A DNA stretch of 36,326 nucleotides from Flavobacteriales bacterium (GCA_020635725.1 JACJZF010000017.1:1-36326); one strand, 5' to 3'. Shown: positions 8,803-15,664, counted from the first letter of the stretch. Notes: generated by a model from the letters alone, not told the origin. Program-made: numbers and translations.

Positions 8803-10614
8803 TTGCGCTTCGCGGCTTACTTACTCGTGCTGGCTCTTACGGCCACCGGATGCGCCGTGGCGCAGGACCCCGTGATCCCCTTCGTGCCGCTGGAGGCACC
8901 GGATACCCTGCGCGCGGCCGCCGATGTGAAGGCCCTGCAACGGACAAACGCTGTGGTGGATGCCGACCAGCGAAGCCTGACGGAACCGCAGGAGCCCTTG
9001 GAAGAAGGCAGCCCGGTGCTGGTGAAGCAATGGGGTGATCGCTGGCTGGCCTATGCCCTGCCGCTGTACAAGGACAGACAGAACCACTTCGAGCTGCAGC
9101 GGTTCACGTCCGATGGCCGCTATTTGATCGCCGAGCAAAGGAGCATGAACTTCACCCGTGGGCAGGAGCTGCACGTGGTCGATCTCTACCTCATCGACGT
9201 GGAGCATCTCACCTACGCGAGCCTCACCATCTTGGAAGATAACTTCGAGTGGGAGATTGATGAGCAGGAGGTGCAGCATGACCACCGCACGCGCGACAGT
9301 TCGTTGGTGAGCATCACGGAGACGCACGTGCATGTGGTGAACGGCTGCACGGTGAATGGCCGATCCGTGCCCTGCGCGGTACCCGCCATCTCGTACCGCA
9401 TCACACCGGAAGCCCTGGTGCCGGATGCGCGCATCAGCGTGGCTCCCGCAGCTTCGGGCGCCAGCCAGCTGCCTGCGCCGCCGGGCGGCTGGGACCGGCA
9501 TGCCATGCGGCCCAACCAGCGCCTATGCCCCGGTCCGGTCGCCGACCACACGGACCGCGCCGTGGTGGATGAAGAAGCGCGCATCGCCCTGTTGCAGCAC
9601 ACCGCCAAGGACTACGCCGATGCGACGCTGCGCTTCGGTTCCAAGCTGCCCTTCGACAACGGCATGCGCATCGCCCTGCTCTGCGACCGCGACGATGACC
9701 ACGACCTGCTGTGGCTGACCTATGACCGATTCGGGCAATTGCAGGGCGTGGATACGCTGGCCTCGGCCTATGGCGATGGGCAATATGCCGTGGAGGAATG
9801 CCTGTGCATGAGCCCCACTGGTCAGCTGCTCATTGAATCGGTGCATCGCGAGACGCTGCGCGATGAGGTGGATACCATGGCCTACCGATGCGATACGCTG
9901 AGCTACGAGCCGATGGTCACCGGCGCGGCCTACGAAGCGGAGCGCGGCACGGCGGCGATGGGCTATGCGCTGCGCCGCCGCGCCGTGGACCTCACCCACT
10001 GCTGGGTGGAGAAGCACGCGGTGGATGCGAGGCCGCCGTACGCCTGGCATGCGCTGCGCGAAATACTGGCCCCTGGGCGGCGCGTGCTGCAGCAGGCCAC
10101 CGGCGACCTGGACCGCGATGGCGCCGAGGACCACGTGCTGGTGCTGACCAACGCGGCGGACGATGGTGCGCGCGACCTGCTGATCGCCTTCACGGCAGCG
10201 GACCGCGGCCGTTTCGTGCAGCATGCGCTGCTGCGCGAGTTCCTCCCCGGCAAGCATGATGGCGGCTTCCACGACCCCATCGGAGAGGAAGGGATCAGCG
10301 GCATCGGCATTCAGTCGGACACCTTGCTCATCACGCAGTTCGGCGGCAGCGCCTGGAAGTGGATGAGCACCGACAAGTACGTGTACGATGCCACGCGCAG
10401 GGCCTTCTACCTGGTGGAATCAGGCGGGCGCTCCTTCCACGCCGCGGCGGAAGAGAGCCAGGCAGAGGAGTTGCGGCAGTTGGACGAGCAACGCCAGCAG
10501 CAACCGCTCAGTAAGGAGCAAGCCGCGCGCTATGCCGAGCTGAAGGAACTCGAGGAGAAGGCGAGGTGGAAGGTCACGCGTTACGCCCCGGGAGCGCGGC
10601 CCTTGATCAAGTGA
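8803..10614 (+). CDS. secreted protein with FG-GAP/VCBS-like calcium loop
   Basis: This 603-aa protein has a signal peptide (MRFAAYLLVLALTATGCAVAQ); cleavage after AVAQ is likely, though TATGC could be a weak lipobox. The start is TTG at 8803: an in-frame TGA at 8785 leaves no ATG or GTG upstream. Around residues 430-445 GDLDRDGAEDHVLVL matches the Asp-rich calcium-binding loop of FG-GAP/VCBS-type repeats, which in Bacteroidota is common in secreted propeller-like proteins. The rest has no motif I know. The C-terminal 60 residues are a charged, Gln/Glu-rich helix. Many Trp/Tyr/Asp residues fit an extracytoplasmic beta-rich protein. Its function is unknown; no partner gene is adjacent. Confidence 0.72.
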   Translation: MRFAAYLLVLALTATGCAVAQDPVIPFVPLEAPDTLRAAADVKALQRTNAVVDADQRSLTEPQEPLEEGSPVLVKQWGDRWLAYALPLYKDRQNHFELQRFTSDGRYLIAEQRSMNFTRGQELHVVDLYLIDVEHLTYASLTILEDNFEWEIDEQEVQHDHRTRDSSLVSITETHVHVVNGCTVNGRSVPCAVPAISYRITPEALVPDARISVAPAASGASQLPAPPGGWDRHAMRPNQRLCPGPVADHTDRAVVDEEARIALLQHTAKDYADATLRFGSKLPFDNGMRIALLCDRDDDHDLLWLTYDRFGQLQGVDTLASAYGDGQYAVEECLCMSPTGQLLIESVHRETLRDEVDTMAYRCDTLSYEPMVTGAAYEAERGTAAMGYALRRRAVDLTHCWVEKHAVDARPPYAWHALREILAPGRRVLQQATGDLDRDGAEDHVLVLTNAADDGARDLLIAFTAADRGRFVQHALLREFLPGKHDGGFHDPIGEEGISGIGIQSDTLLITQFGGSAWKWMSTDKYVYDATRRAFYLVESGGRSFHAAAEESQAEELRQLDEQRQQQPLSKEQAARYAELKELEEKARWKVTRYAPGARPLIK

Positions 10615-10756
10615 GCATGGGCTTGAAACTGGCGGTCTGAATCCGCTCAGATAAAGCCTGAAACTCTTTGCTCTCCCTGCATCAGCATGTGGTCGAAGGA
10701 TGCCATGTGAACACGCCCAGCTGCTTCAGGAGCGGCAGGTCTGACCAGTGGCCGCC

Positions 10757-11017
10757 CTAGCACACGCGCAGGTGGTAGCATCCGGCGGGCAGCGCGGACA
10801 GTTCCCAGGTCGCGGGGCGCCCGGTGCGGACGATGCGGCCCTGCGCATCGAAGAGCACGCTGATGGTTGCGGCGATGGGATACTGCACGAATTGCTCACC
10901 GAGCGAGGGCAGCACTTCCTGGCTGGTGAGTTCCTGGGAACGCGCGAGGCCACGGAAGACGATGGCGCACAGGAGCGTGATGGCGATCCGCTGAACGATT
11001 GGTAATGTCCTTCGCAT
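10757..11017 (-). CDS. miniature secreted protein resembling a T9SS C-terminal domain
   Basis: The 86-aa product starts at the ATG at 11017 with a good signal peptide (MRRTLPIVQRIAITLLCAI, cleavage near GLARSQ). The mature part, about 58 aa, reads like a type IX sorting domain: ISVLFDAQGRIV, then WELSALPAGCYHLRV. Compare the tails of the DUF1501 and deiminase genes in this window (IALHDATGREV with LSALPSGAYLLV). The usual last strand and KLV(V/R)-type ending are missing: it stops right after HLRVC. It may be a genuine small protein or the collapsed remains of a larger T9SS cargo whose centre was lost. A -7-like GCACTTTG lies about 16 bases upstream of the ATG. Confidence 0.5.
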   Translation of the reverse strand: MRRTLPIVQRIAITLLCAIVFRGLARSQELTSQEVLPSLGEQFVQYPIAATISVLFDAQGRIVRTGRPATWELSALPAGCYHLRVC

Positions 11018-11322
11018 GGGAGAGGTTTTGCGCCAAAGTGCGCTCACATCCTACGTCTCTGCCATGGGCCGCGAGGAACGGCACACGGCGAGCAGCAAAC
11101 GCTGGCGCAAGGGACGGTAGGTTGAACGGTTCGGCGCATCCGCCGCTACACCGTGGTGGCGAATCTCCGCCGCTGGTGGCGCACCTCGGTTCCATTTCTC
11201 CTGGACCCCGAAGGCGACCGGCGCTATTACAACTACGTGATCGAAGAAGCAGACCAGGCGCCGGCCACCTAGTGCGGCGCTCGGCCTCCGAACAGCAGAG
11301 GTCGGTAAGCCCATCAGCAAGC
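11018..11322. other. intergenic stretch with a possible 39-codon remnant
   Basis: About 300 bases hold no convincing gene. On the plus strand a frame from GTG at 11153 to TAG at 11272 encodes 39 residues with protein-like composition (RRWWRTSVPFLLDPEGDRRY, then YYNYVIEEAD). It has no upstream start beyond a TGA at 11123 and could be the 3' remnant of a lost gene or a very short gene. I recognise no family. Confidence 0.25.
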
Positions 11323-11350
11323 GAAAGGCCCGGAAGTATCCGGGCCTTTC
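11323..11350 (-). terminator. terminator hairpin after csbD
   Basis: A perfect 12-bp inverted repeat (GAAAGGCCCGGA, loop AGTA, TCCGGGCCTTTC) lies 25 bases beyond the csbD stop codon. It ends in TTTC on either strand, so it could act in both directions, although no long T-run follows. Confidence 0.7.
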
Positions 11351-11374
11351 GACTTCTGTACAGGTATCCGATGC

Positions 11375-11572
11375 TCAGGAACCGAATCCGTCGATCATCT
11401 CCTTCACCTGGTCCTTGGTCTTGCCCAGGCGTTCCTGCAGGCGTCCGTAAAGCTGATCCTCCTGACCCTCTTGATAGGTGAGGTCATCGTCGGTGAGTTG
11501 GCCGTACTTCTCCTTCAGCTTGCCTTTGATCTGGTTCCAGTTCCCTTTGATCCGATCTTCAGTAGCGCTCAT
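11375..11572 (-). CDS. CsbD family stress protein
   Basis: This 65-aa acidic, Lys/Asp/Gln-rich protein shows the CsbD pattern: EDRIKGNWNQIKGKLKEKYG, then a polar middle and a GRLQERLGKTKDQVKEMI helix. CsbD-like proteins are small general-stress proteins of unknown biochemical function. The start is the ATG at 11572; the longer open frame upstream is non-conserved Arg-rich sequence covering the preceding gene's tail. It sits downstream of the broken YciE-like gene on the same strand and ends at a strong hairpin. It looks intact. Confidence 0.9.
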   Translation of the reverse strand: MSATEDRIKGNWNQIKGKLKEKYGQLTDDDLTYQEGQEDQLYGRLQERLGKTKDQVKEMIDGFGS

Positions 11573-11617
11573 GGTCGTTGTGTTTTTCGTGAATGTTGAG
11601 TGACTGCTATGGTGTGG

Positions 11618-11637
11618 GCGGAAGTCCTCACTTCCGC
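11618..11637 (-). terminator. hairpin overlapping the YciE-like tail
   Basis: A perfect 8-bp inverted repeat (GCGGAAGT, loop CCTC, ACTTCCGC) overlaps the TGA at 11628-11630 that closes the YciE-like C-terminal frame. It lies between that pseudogene and csbD. There is no T-run, so termination is uncertain. Confidence 0.35.
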
Positions 11638-11847
11638 TTCGTGGTTTTCTGGGCAGCGGTCTTTCGCGCTGCGGTCTTACGCGGAGCCCGGTCCTCGTCA
11701 TCATCATCATCATCATCCTCTTCCGCAGCGGCATTCACCCGACTTGATCATCTTGGGCAACGCCCTCGGGATCTGCTTCTCGGCGTAGTAGATGTCGGCG
11801 AGCTGGTCTTCGAGTAGTTTGTGCAGCCCTTTGCTTGCCGTGGCCAT
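11628..11847 (-). pseudogene. YciE/DUF892 ferritin-like protein with internal deletion and frame shift
   Basis: From ATG 11847 the frame encodes MATASKGLHKLLEDQLADIY, then YAEKQIPRALPKMIKSG, the first helix of the YciE/DUF892 four-helix family. It then runs out of frame and stops at 11713. The +1 frame immediately continues with VNAAAEED, a run of Asp, and RKTAARKTAAQKTTKRK before TGA at 11628. VNxxAxEED plus an acidic/basic tail is how this family ends. Only about 73 codons remain of the usual 160 or more, so roughly 90-130 central codons, including the other helices and any metal ligands, have been lost and the join is out of frame. The gene cannot make a functional ferritin-like fold. Its neighbours csbD and the PA2169-like gene are intact. 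Confidence 0.78.
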
Positions 11848-11916
11848 TGCGTGTATGGGTGGATGGTTTGATGGCCGCTTGTACCCACACGTCATGCCAA
11901 GGACCGCACGGCCTGT

Positions 11917-12237
11917 TCACGGGGCTTGCAGAGGCATCTTCCACAGATACTGTGGTGTGTTGGCCTCAACGCATGTGGAAGCACGGCCACGCTGAGTGGC
12001 CGTGTGCGTGGATGAGCCGAATGATGATCGAGTACCACGGACACAGCCCGAGCGAACCTTCGTGTGCGCTAGCGGCATCGGTCGTATTCCACCAACGCGG
12101 CAGGCTTTGCCCGGGAAGCGGCAAACGAATACCCTATGAAACGCACCATCGCGTTGGACCGAATGAGGCTCATGCGGCGCGTAGCCCTTGTCGTTCGGGT
12201 CGGGTTTGCGGGTCTTCTTCATGGCGATGGGGTTCAT
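11917..12237 (-). CDS. hypothetical ORF coupled to the PA2169-like gene; only its start looks coding
   Basis: The ATG at 12237 overlaps the upstream gene's TGA (ATGA), a normal sign of translational coupling. The first 33 residues (MNPIAMKKTRKPDPNDKGYA then PHEPHSVQRDGAF) look like a real small protein. The rest of the 106-codon frame is Arg/Ser/Thr/Cys-rich and resembles non-coding DNA, and a strong hairpin at 11982-12004 falls inside it. The +1 frame around 12050-12110 has a short, more protein-like stretch (MVRFIGYSFAASRAKPAALV), so a frameshift or deletion is possible. I do not recognise the family. Treat the 3' half as doubtful. Confidence 0.35.
   Translation of the reverse strand: MNPIAMKKTRKPDPNDKGYAPHEPHSVQRDGAFHRVFVCRFPGKACRVGGIRPMPLAHTKVRSGCVRGTRSSFGSSTHTATQRGRASTCVEANTPQYLWKMPLQAP
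11982..12004 (-). terminator. hairpin, probable end of the PA2169-like operon
   Basis: A perfect 9-bp inverted repeat (CACGGCCAC, loop GCTGA, GTGGCCGTG) lies about 230 bases after the PA2169-like gene. No T-run follows on the minus strand, so function is inferred from stability and position only. Confidence 0.4.
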
Positions 12238-12725
12238 TCGTGCGCTTCCTTCGCACGGCGGCGTTCGCGCACCACGTTCAGGTTCTCATGCACCTTGGCG
12301 CGCTGTGAGCGGAGCAGGTTGCCGGTCTCCACCGGGAGGCTCTCCAGCTTCAGCACATCGTCGTAGCGATCGAGCAGGTATTTCTCTCCCCGCTCGCATT
12401 CGCTGAGCACGTTGGCGTTGTCGGTGCTGCTGAGCGTGTCGCGGATGTCCATCCAGGCACGGTGCAGGTCGCCTTTGATGGTTCCATTGCTGGGCTCGTA
12501 GCTGGGATCCAGCCGCAGCCGCTCCGTAACGAGCGCGGTGATCAGCGGCATGCGCTCGCGGGCGAAACCATCGAGCATGAGCTTCACGGCAGGATCCTCG
12601 GCGCGCTCGGCGGCTTCGTGGTAGCCTTTGCGGCTGTCCTCGAGCAGGTCATGCAGATCGTTCAGGGCGCCGGCGTACGCAGGCTTGTTGCGGTTAGCCA
12701 GCGGTTCAGGTGTGGTGGGTTCCAT
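12234..12725 (-). CDS. PA2169 family four-helix-bundle protein (DUF2383)
   Basis: This 163-aa protein has the DUF2383/PA2169 layout: LNDLHDLLEDSRKGYHEAAE in the first helix, DPAVKLMLDGFARER in the second, GTIKGDLHRAWMDIRD in the third and CERGEKYLLDRYDDVLK in the fourth. Proteins of this ferritin-like superfamily are linked to stress and stationary phase; their activity is not established. The start is the ATG at 12725, where the family homology begins, with an AAATCATTTG box 3 bases upstream. The upstream codons of the longer frame are not conserved. The C-terminal Arg/Lys/Glu tail is ordinary. It overlaps the following ORF by 4 bases. Confidence 0.85.
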   Translation of the reverse strand: MEPTTPEPLANRNKPAYAGALNDLHDLLEDSRKGYHEAAERAEDPAVKLMLDGFARERMPLITALVTERLRLDPSYEPSNGTIKGDLHRAWMDIRDTLSSTDNANVLSECERGEKYLLDRYDDVLKLESLPVETGNLLRSQRAKVHENLNVVRERRRAKEAHE

Positions 12726-12881
12726 ATTCAAATGATTTGGTTGTGTGAGTGAACGAATCAAGGCTCGCAGACACCGGACCATCAGCGCCTGCAAGCGAGC
12801 GATGCGCCGGCATGCCGCGTCAGCCGTGGCTCAGGAGAACCTAGACTCCATTGCGCTCGAAGTGTGGCTGCTGCATGAACT

Positions 12882-12894
12882 CCCCGCTTCGGGG
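12882..12894 (-). terminator. small GC hairpin downstream of the 31-aa membrane ORF
   Basis: CCCCG, loop CTT, CGGGG lies 15 bases past the stop of the small membrane ORF and before the PA2169-like gene. It is short but GC-only and correctly placed; no T-run. Confidence 0.3.
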
Positions 12895-12909
12895 ATGCCG
12901 GTCCCCGCG

Positions 12910-13005
12910 CTATCCGTGCTTATCCGGATGCCGATGCATCTGCGCGAGCGCGTCGTTGGCCGAGTCGATGAGCACGAAGCCCACGAGTAGCAGCGCCACC
13001 ATCAT
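12910..13005 (-). CDS. small single-helix membrane protein, possibly 5'-truncated
   Basis: From the ATG at 13005 this encodes 31 residues, MMVALLLVGFVLIDSANDAL then AQMHRHPDKHG: one membrane helix and a His-rich tail. The frame stays open upstream to a TGA near 13070 and reads NRSSPAQTFFLFA just before the Met pair, which looks like a continuation of the helix. The natural N-terminus may therefore have been replaced by the repeat element that begins at about 13048. Either a tiny intact gene or a truncated small membrane protein. I do not recognise a family. Confidence 0.4.
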   Translation of the reverse strand: MMVALLLVGFVLIDSANDALAQMHRHPDKHG

Positions 13006-13047
13006 GGCGAAGAGGAAGAAGGTCTGCGCTGGTGAAGAGCGATTGCG

Positions 13048-13212
13048 CAGGCTGGGGGGTGTTGTCAGTTGTCAGGCTGGGGGGCATTCCGGTTGTGTAA
13101 TCGGATGATTGCCTCGCTCACTAATTCGCATACTATGATGGCTTTCGCCCGTCGCGCTCATCCCAACACGTCCACCCCTGACAACTCCCAACTCCCAACT
13201 ATCAACTCACAA
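13048..13212. repeat. heptad-bordered MITE-like element, copy 1
   Basis: The left side has two CAGGCTGGGGGG units separated by TTGTCAG heptads. The right side ends in inverted heptad-like CTGACAACT, CCCAACT and CAACTCACAAC units reaching the stop codon of the DUF4260 gene. The core (about 13085-13183) shares with copy 2 the blocks CATTCCGG, GTA.TC.GATGA.TGCC, TTCGCA, TATGATGGC.TTCGCCCG and CAACACGTCCACCCCTGACAAC. The inverted heptads at the two borders and the absence of a gene suggest a small non-autonomous mobile or REP-like element. Confidence 0.7.
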
Positions 13213-13605
13213 CTACTTCCTCCCCTTCCCGATCCAGCCCAGGTGCGTGTGCTGGAAGCTGTCGCCGAACTTGAGTCCGTAGCCGAAGATGCGGTCGAGG
13301 GAGGCGTGGCCGTAGAGGATGAGTCCGCCCAGCAGGAACCCGATGCCAGCCCAACCGCCGTCCCCAATTATCACCATGGTTGTCAAGTAGCCTCCTATCA
13401 ATGTGATCAGAAGTGCGAGGCCTTTATGATGGAATAGGTTGTACGAGAATGCCCCAACTGAGGGGCTGAGGAGGTATCCCAACATGCCGACATCTGGACC
13501 TAGGAGCAGAAGAAGATAGCACCACCAAGGGCTCTTGAGTGCAACCATGCAACCGAGACAGAGCAGGAATTGCGCGAGCTCTTCGAGGCGGAGGAGGTTC
13601 TTCAT
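13213..13605 (-). CDS. DUF4260 family membrane protein
   Basis: This 130-aa protein matches DUF4260: GPDVGMLGYLLSPSVGAFSY, YNLFHHKG, and the ending YGHASLDRIFGYGLKFGDSF followed by QHTHLGWIGKGRK. Four hydrophobic stretches (about residues 14-36, 38-55, 62-80 and 85-98) suggest an inner-membrane protein with conserved His/Asp residues at the C-terminus. The family is small and its function unknown. It is intact although both flanks are copies of the repeat element: copy 1 abuts its stop codon and copy 2 begins about 12 bases before its ATG, so its native promoter may have been displaced. Confidence 0.88.
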   Translation of the reverse strand: MKNLLRLEELAQFLLCLGCMVALKSPWWCYLLLLLGPDVGMLGYLLSPSVGAFSYNLFHHKGLALLITLIGGYLTTMVIIGDGGWAGIGFLLGGLILYGHASLDRIFGYGLKFGDSFQHTHLGWIGKGRK

Positions 13606-13616
13606 GGGGCTGGATT

Positions 13617-13895
13617 AGTTGTCAGTTGTCAGTTGTCAGTTGTCAGTTGTCAGGCTGGGGGGAATGGGAGGTTCGTTGTCAGTTGTCAGTTGTCAGGCTG
13701 GGGGATGTTCATTCCGGCTTGGGTATTCAGATGAATGCCTTGCTCTCTTGTTCGCACAATATGATGGCATTCGCCCGACGCACTCATTCCGACAGCGCTC
13801 ATTCTGAGGCTCATCACAACACGTCCACCCCTGACAACGGCAACTGACAACTCCCAACTTTCAACTGACAGCTCCCAACTACCATCTGACAACTG
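13617..13895. repeat. heptad-bordered MITE-like element, copy 2
   Basis: It begins with five perfect AGTTGTC heptads (13617-13651), then CAGGCTGGGGGG, three more heptads (about 13675-13695) and a second CAGGCTGGGGG. The core (about 13708-13833) parallels copy 1 block for block, with an extra CTCATTCYGA-type duplication near 13783-13812. The right border has CTGACAAC, CAACTGACAACTCCCAACT and similar inverted heptads up to the xth stop codon. It fills the whole gap between the DUF4260 gene and xth. Confidence 0.72.
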
Positions 13896-13900
13896 CCCTC

Positions 13901-14662
13901 TCACCACTCGATCCCCACCGGGCAATGGTCGCTGCCCATGACCTCGTTGAGGATGAAGGCATCTTTCACCTTCTTCTCGAAGCCCTTGGTCACGAGCACA
14001 TAGTCGATGCGCCAGCCCACGTTCTTGGCGCGCGCGCCGAAGCGCTGGCTCCACCAGCTGTACTTGACCTGTTCGGGATGGAAGTGGCGGAAGGTGTCCA
14101 CCCAGCCTGATCCGAGCAGCGCGCTCATGCCATCGATCTCCTGCTGCGTGTAGCCGCTGGTCTTGTTGTAATTCTCCTTGGGGCGCGCGATGTCGATGGG
14201 CTGGTGCGCCACATTGAGGTCGCCGGTGACGATGACGGGCAATTTGCCTTTGGCCAGCTTGTTCACGTAGGTGCGGAAAGCAGCATCCCATTCGCCGCGG
14301 TAGCTGAGACGCTTCATGCCTTCGCCGCTGTTGGGCGTGTACACGCACACCACCACCACTTCCTTGAACGTGCAGGTGACCACTCGCCCCTCATCATCGT
14401 GCCCCTTCATGCCGATGCCGAAATCGACCTTGGCGGGCTTCTCCTTGCTGACGATGGCCGTGCCGCTGTAGCCGAGCTTCACCGCGCCGTAGGCGTTCAC
14501 GTGGTAGCCGTTGACACCGCTGAGCGCGGCAGCCACCTGCTCGGGCGTGGCCTTGGTCTCTTGAAAGCAGATGATGTCTGCCTTAAGCTGCTGCAGCGTT
14601 TCATGCAGGCCCTTGCCCACGCTGGCGCGGATGCCGTTGACGTTGAAGGAGATCAATTTCAT
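13901..14662 (-). CDS. xth: exodeoxyribonuclease III
   Basis: Exonuclease III/AP endonuclease removes abasic sites and 3' blocks in base excision repair. The 253-aa protein begins MKLISFNVNGIRA (active-site Asn), then FQETK (metal-binding Glu), YTPNSGEGMKRLSYR (active-site Tyr), GDLNVAH (Asp/Asn), GWRIDYVL and the final GSDHCPVGIEW (catalytic Asp-His). All catalytic residues are present and the length is normal for the XthA class. The start is the ATG at 14662; upstream codons are not conserved. A -7-like GATCTTCA ends exactly four bases before the ATG. The 3' end directly adjoins repeat copy 2. Confidence 0.95.
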   Translation of the reverse strand: MKLISFNVNGIRASVGKGLHETLQQLKADIICFQETKATPEQVAAALSGVNGYHVNAYGAVKLGYSGTAIVSKEKPAKVDFGIGMKGHDDEGRVVTCTFKEVVVVCVYTPNSGEGMKRLSYRGEWDAAFRTYVNKLAKGKLPVIVTGDLNVAHQPIDIARPKENYNKTSGYTQQEIDGMSALLGSGWVDTFRHFHPEQVKYSWWSQRFGARAKNVGWRIDYVLVTKGFEKKVKDAFILNEVMGSDHCPVGIEW

Positions 14663-14666
14663 GCGG

Positions 14667-14674
14667 TGAAGATC
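14667..14674 (-). promoter_or_regulatory. -7-like box four bases before xth
   Basis: On the minus strand the order is GATCTTCA, CCGC, ATG. Compared with TAnnTTTG the last part is TTCA. With this spacing transcription would begin at or next to the start codon. The same spacing recurs at three other genes in the window. Confidence 0.4.
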
Positions 14675-14902
14675 GACACTCCTTGGCTTCGCCTCACGCG
14701 GAGGAACGAAACGGTTCGCGCCATCCTTGCCCATTCCGCCCTGAATGAGGCAGGACCTTCCCCATGTGCGGTCTCACTTGCGCACGCTGCTGAATGCCAT
14801 GGACAGCGCACCGGCCGGTCCTTGTGATCCGGCATGAACCGTGTGCGCAAACCCACACGTACGGTACGGCTGGAAGCGCACACATTCAGCTGCACCGTAC
14901 CA

Positions 14903-14931
14903 GAAAGGTGAAGCAGCTTGCTTCACCTTTC
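14903..14931. terminator. strong hairpin between xth and the Pro-rich ORF
   Basis: A perfect 12-bp inverted repeat (GAAAGGTGAAGC, loop AGCTT, GCTTCACCTTTC) lies in an otherwise empty 335-base gap between the divergent xth and Pro-rich genes. It has the form of a bidirectional terminator but follows no gene end, so it may be the remnant of a lost gene or a regulatory structure ahead of the Pro-rich ORF. I see nothing else in 14675-14997. Confidence 0.5.
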
Positions 14932-14997
14932 GCTTCTCCGGCCAGCACCAGCATCCGCGTGGCACGCTGCGTGACTTCTGTTGCCAAAACCGAAGAC

Positions 14998-15258
14998 ATG
15001 CCCATACCCGTTCAACCTCCGCTGATCGCGATCGAGAAGCCCTCCCCGGGTCCGACTCTCCCCCCCAAGCCCCAGGAGCCGAAGCGCCCCGGCATCCCAG
15101 ACCCCGCGCCGGATACGCCGGGGCCCAAACCGGGTACCGAGCCCGTGCCGGGCACGCCGAGCATCACGCCGCGCGAGGTGCCCAGCCATCCGGGCGAGCA
15201 GCCGCAGCCCGCCCGCGAGCACCCGGCCGATCCACGACCGACCAAGCCGATGAGCTGA
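14998..15258 (+). CDS. small proline-rich protein
   Basis: This 86-aa product from the ATG at 14998 is about one third proline, with PxP, PGTE/PGTP and PKPQEPKRPG stretches and almost no hydrophobic core; it should be disordered. No signal peptide is seen. Short Pro-rich ORFs like this are found in Bacteroidota but have no assigned function. Chance ORFs in GC-rich DNA can also be Pro-rich, and its 3' end is antisense to the tail of the truncated YetF frame, so it is only moderately supported. Confidence 0.45.
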   Translation: MPIPVQPPLIAIEKPSPGPTLPPKPQEPKRPGIPDPAPDTPGPKPGTEPVPGTPSITPREVPSHPGEQPQPAREHPADPRPTKPMS

Positions 15259-15613
15259 GCGCGATCGGATAGGACCGAATCGAAAGGGCCCGTAGCGCAA
15301 CCAGCATCTTAGGCCTGACACTTGAGGCGCAGACCTCTCCCAGCGTACGATGAATGGGTGGGGTGCTATGCGAATCGGAGTAGATCATGGGGTCGCCGAG
15401 CGCCGAGCCCAGGCCGATGATGACGAGGAGCTCCAAGAGGCTGAACTGCCGCACCTCCTTCTTGCCGGTGAGCTTTATGAGCGCGAGGGTGCCCATGAAC
15501 ATGAGCACGGCACGCAGCGCGCATTCCGCGATGAAGGCAGCGGAGCCGCCATCGCCCAGCAGCAGGGTGTACCAATCGGGCATGGCAGGTGCGATATGGA
15601 GCACGTTAGCCAC
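15164..15613 (-). pseudogene. YetF/DUF421 membrane protein, 3'-truncated
   Basis: The first 80 residues are clearly the N-terminus of the YetF (DUF421) family: three hydrophobic stretches, with LIKLTGKKEVRQFSLLELLV and IIGLGSALGDPMIYSD matching the family's R(L/T)xGKREVxQxxxFELV and GSAxGDPM motifs. From about 15373 the homology stops at once and the frame continues as unrelated Ser/Arg/Pro-rich sequence to 15164. The cytoplasmic YetF domain (about 100-140 residues) is missing, so this is a truncated gene. The start is GTG 15613 or ATG 15583. YetF-type genes are often stress-induced, which fits the neighbouring CsbD and YciE-like genes. Confidence 0.75.
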
Positions 15614-15664
15614 GGAAACGGCGTGCCAAGAGCCGGTCCAGGAGACGTTGGCCGCGCGAGGACG

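Noticed and set aside
11695..11720. Run of His codons on the plus strand
   Set aside because: It is the complement of the Asp-codon run in the YciE-like tail, not a tag or metal-binding protein.
13617..13700. Possible CRISPR array
   Set aside because: The units are 7-base tandem heptads without unique spacers and no cas genes are near.
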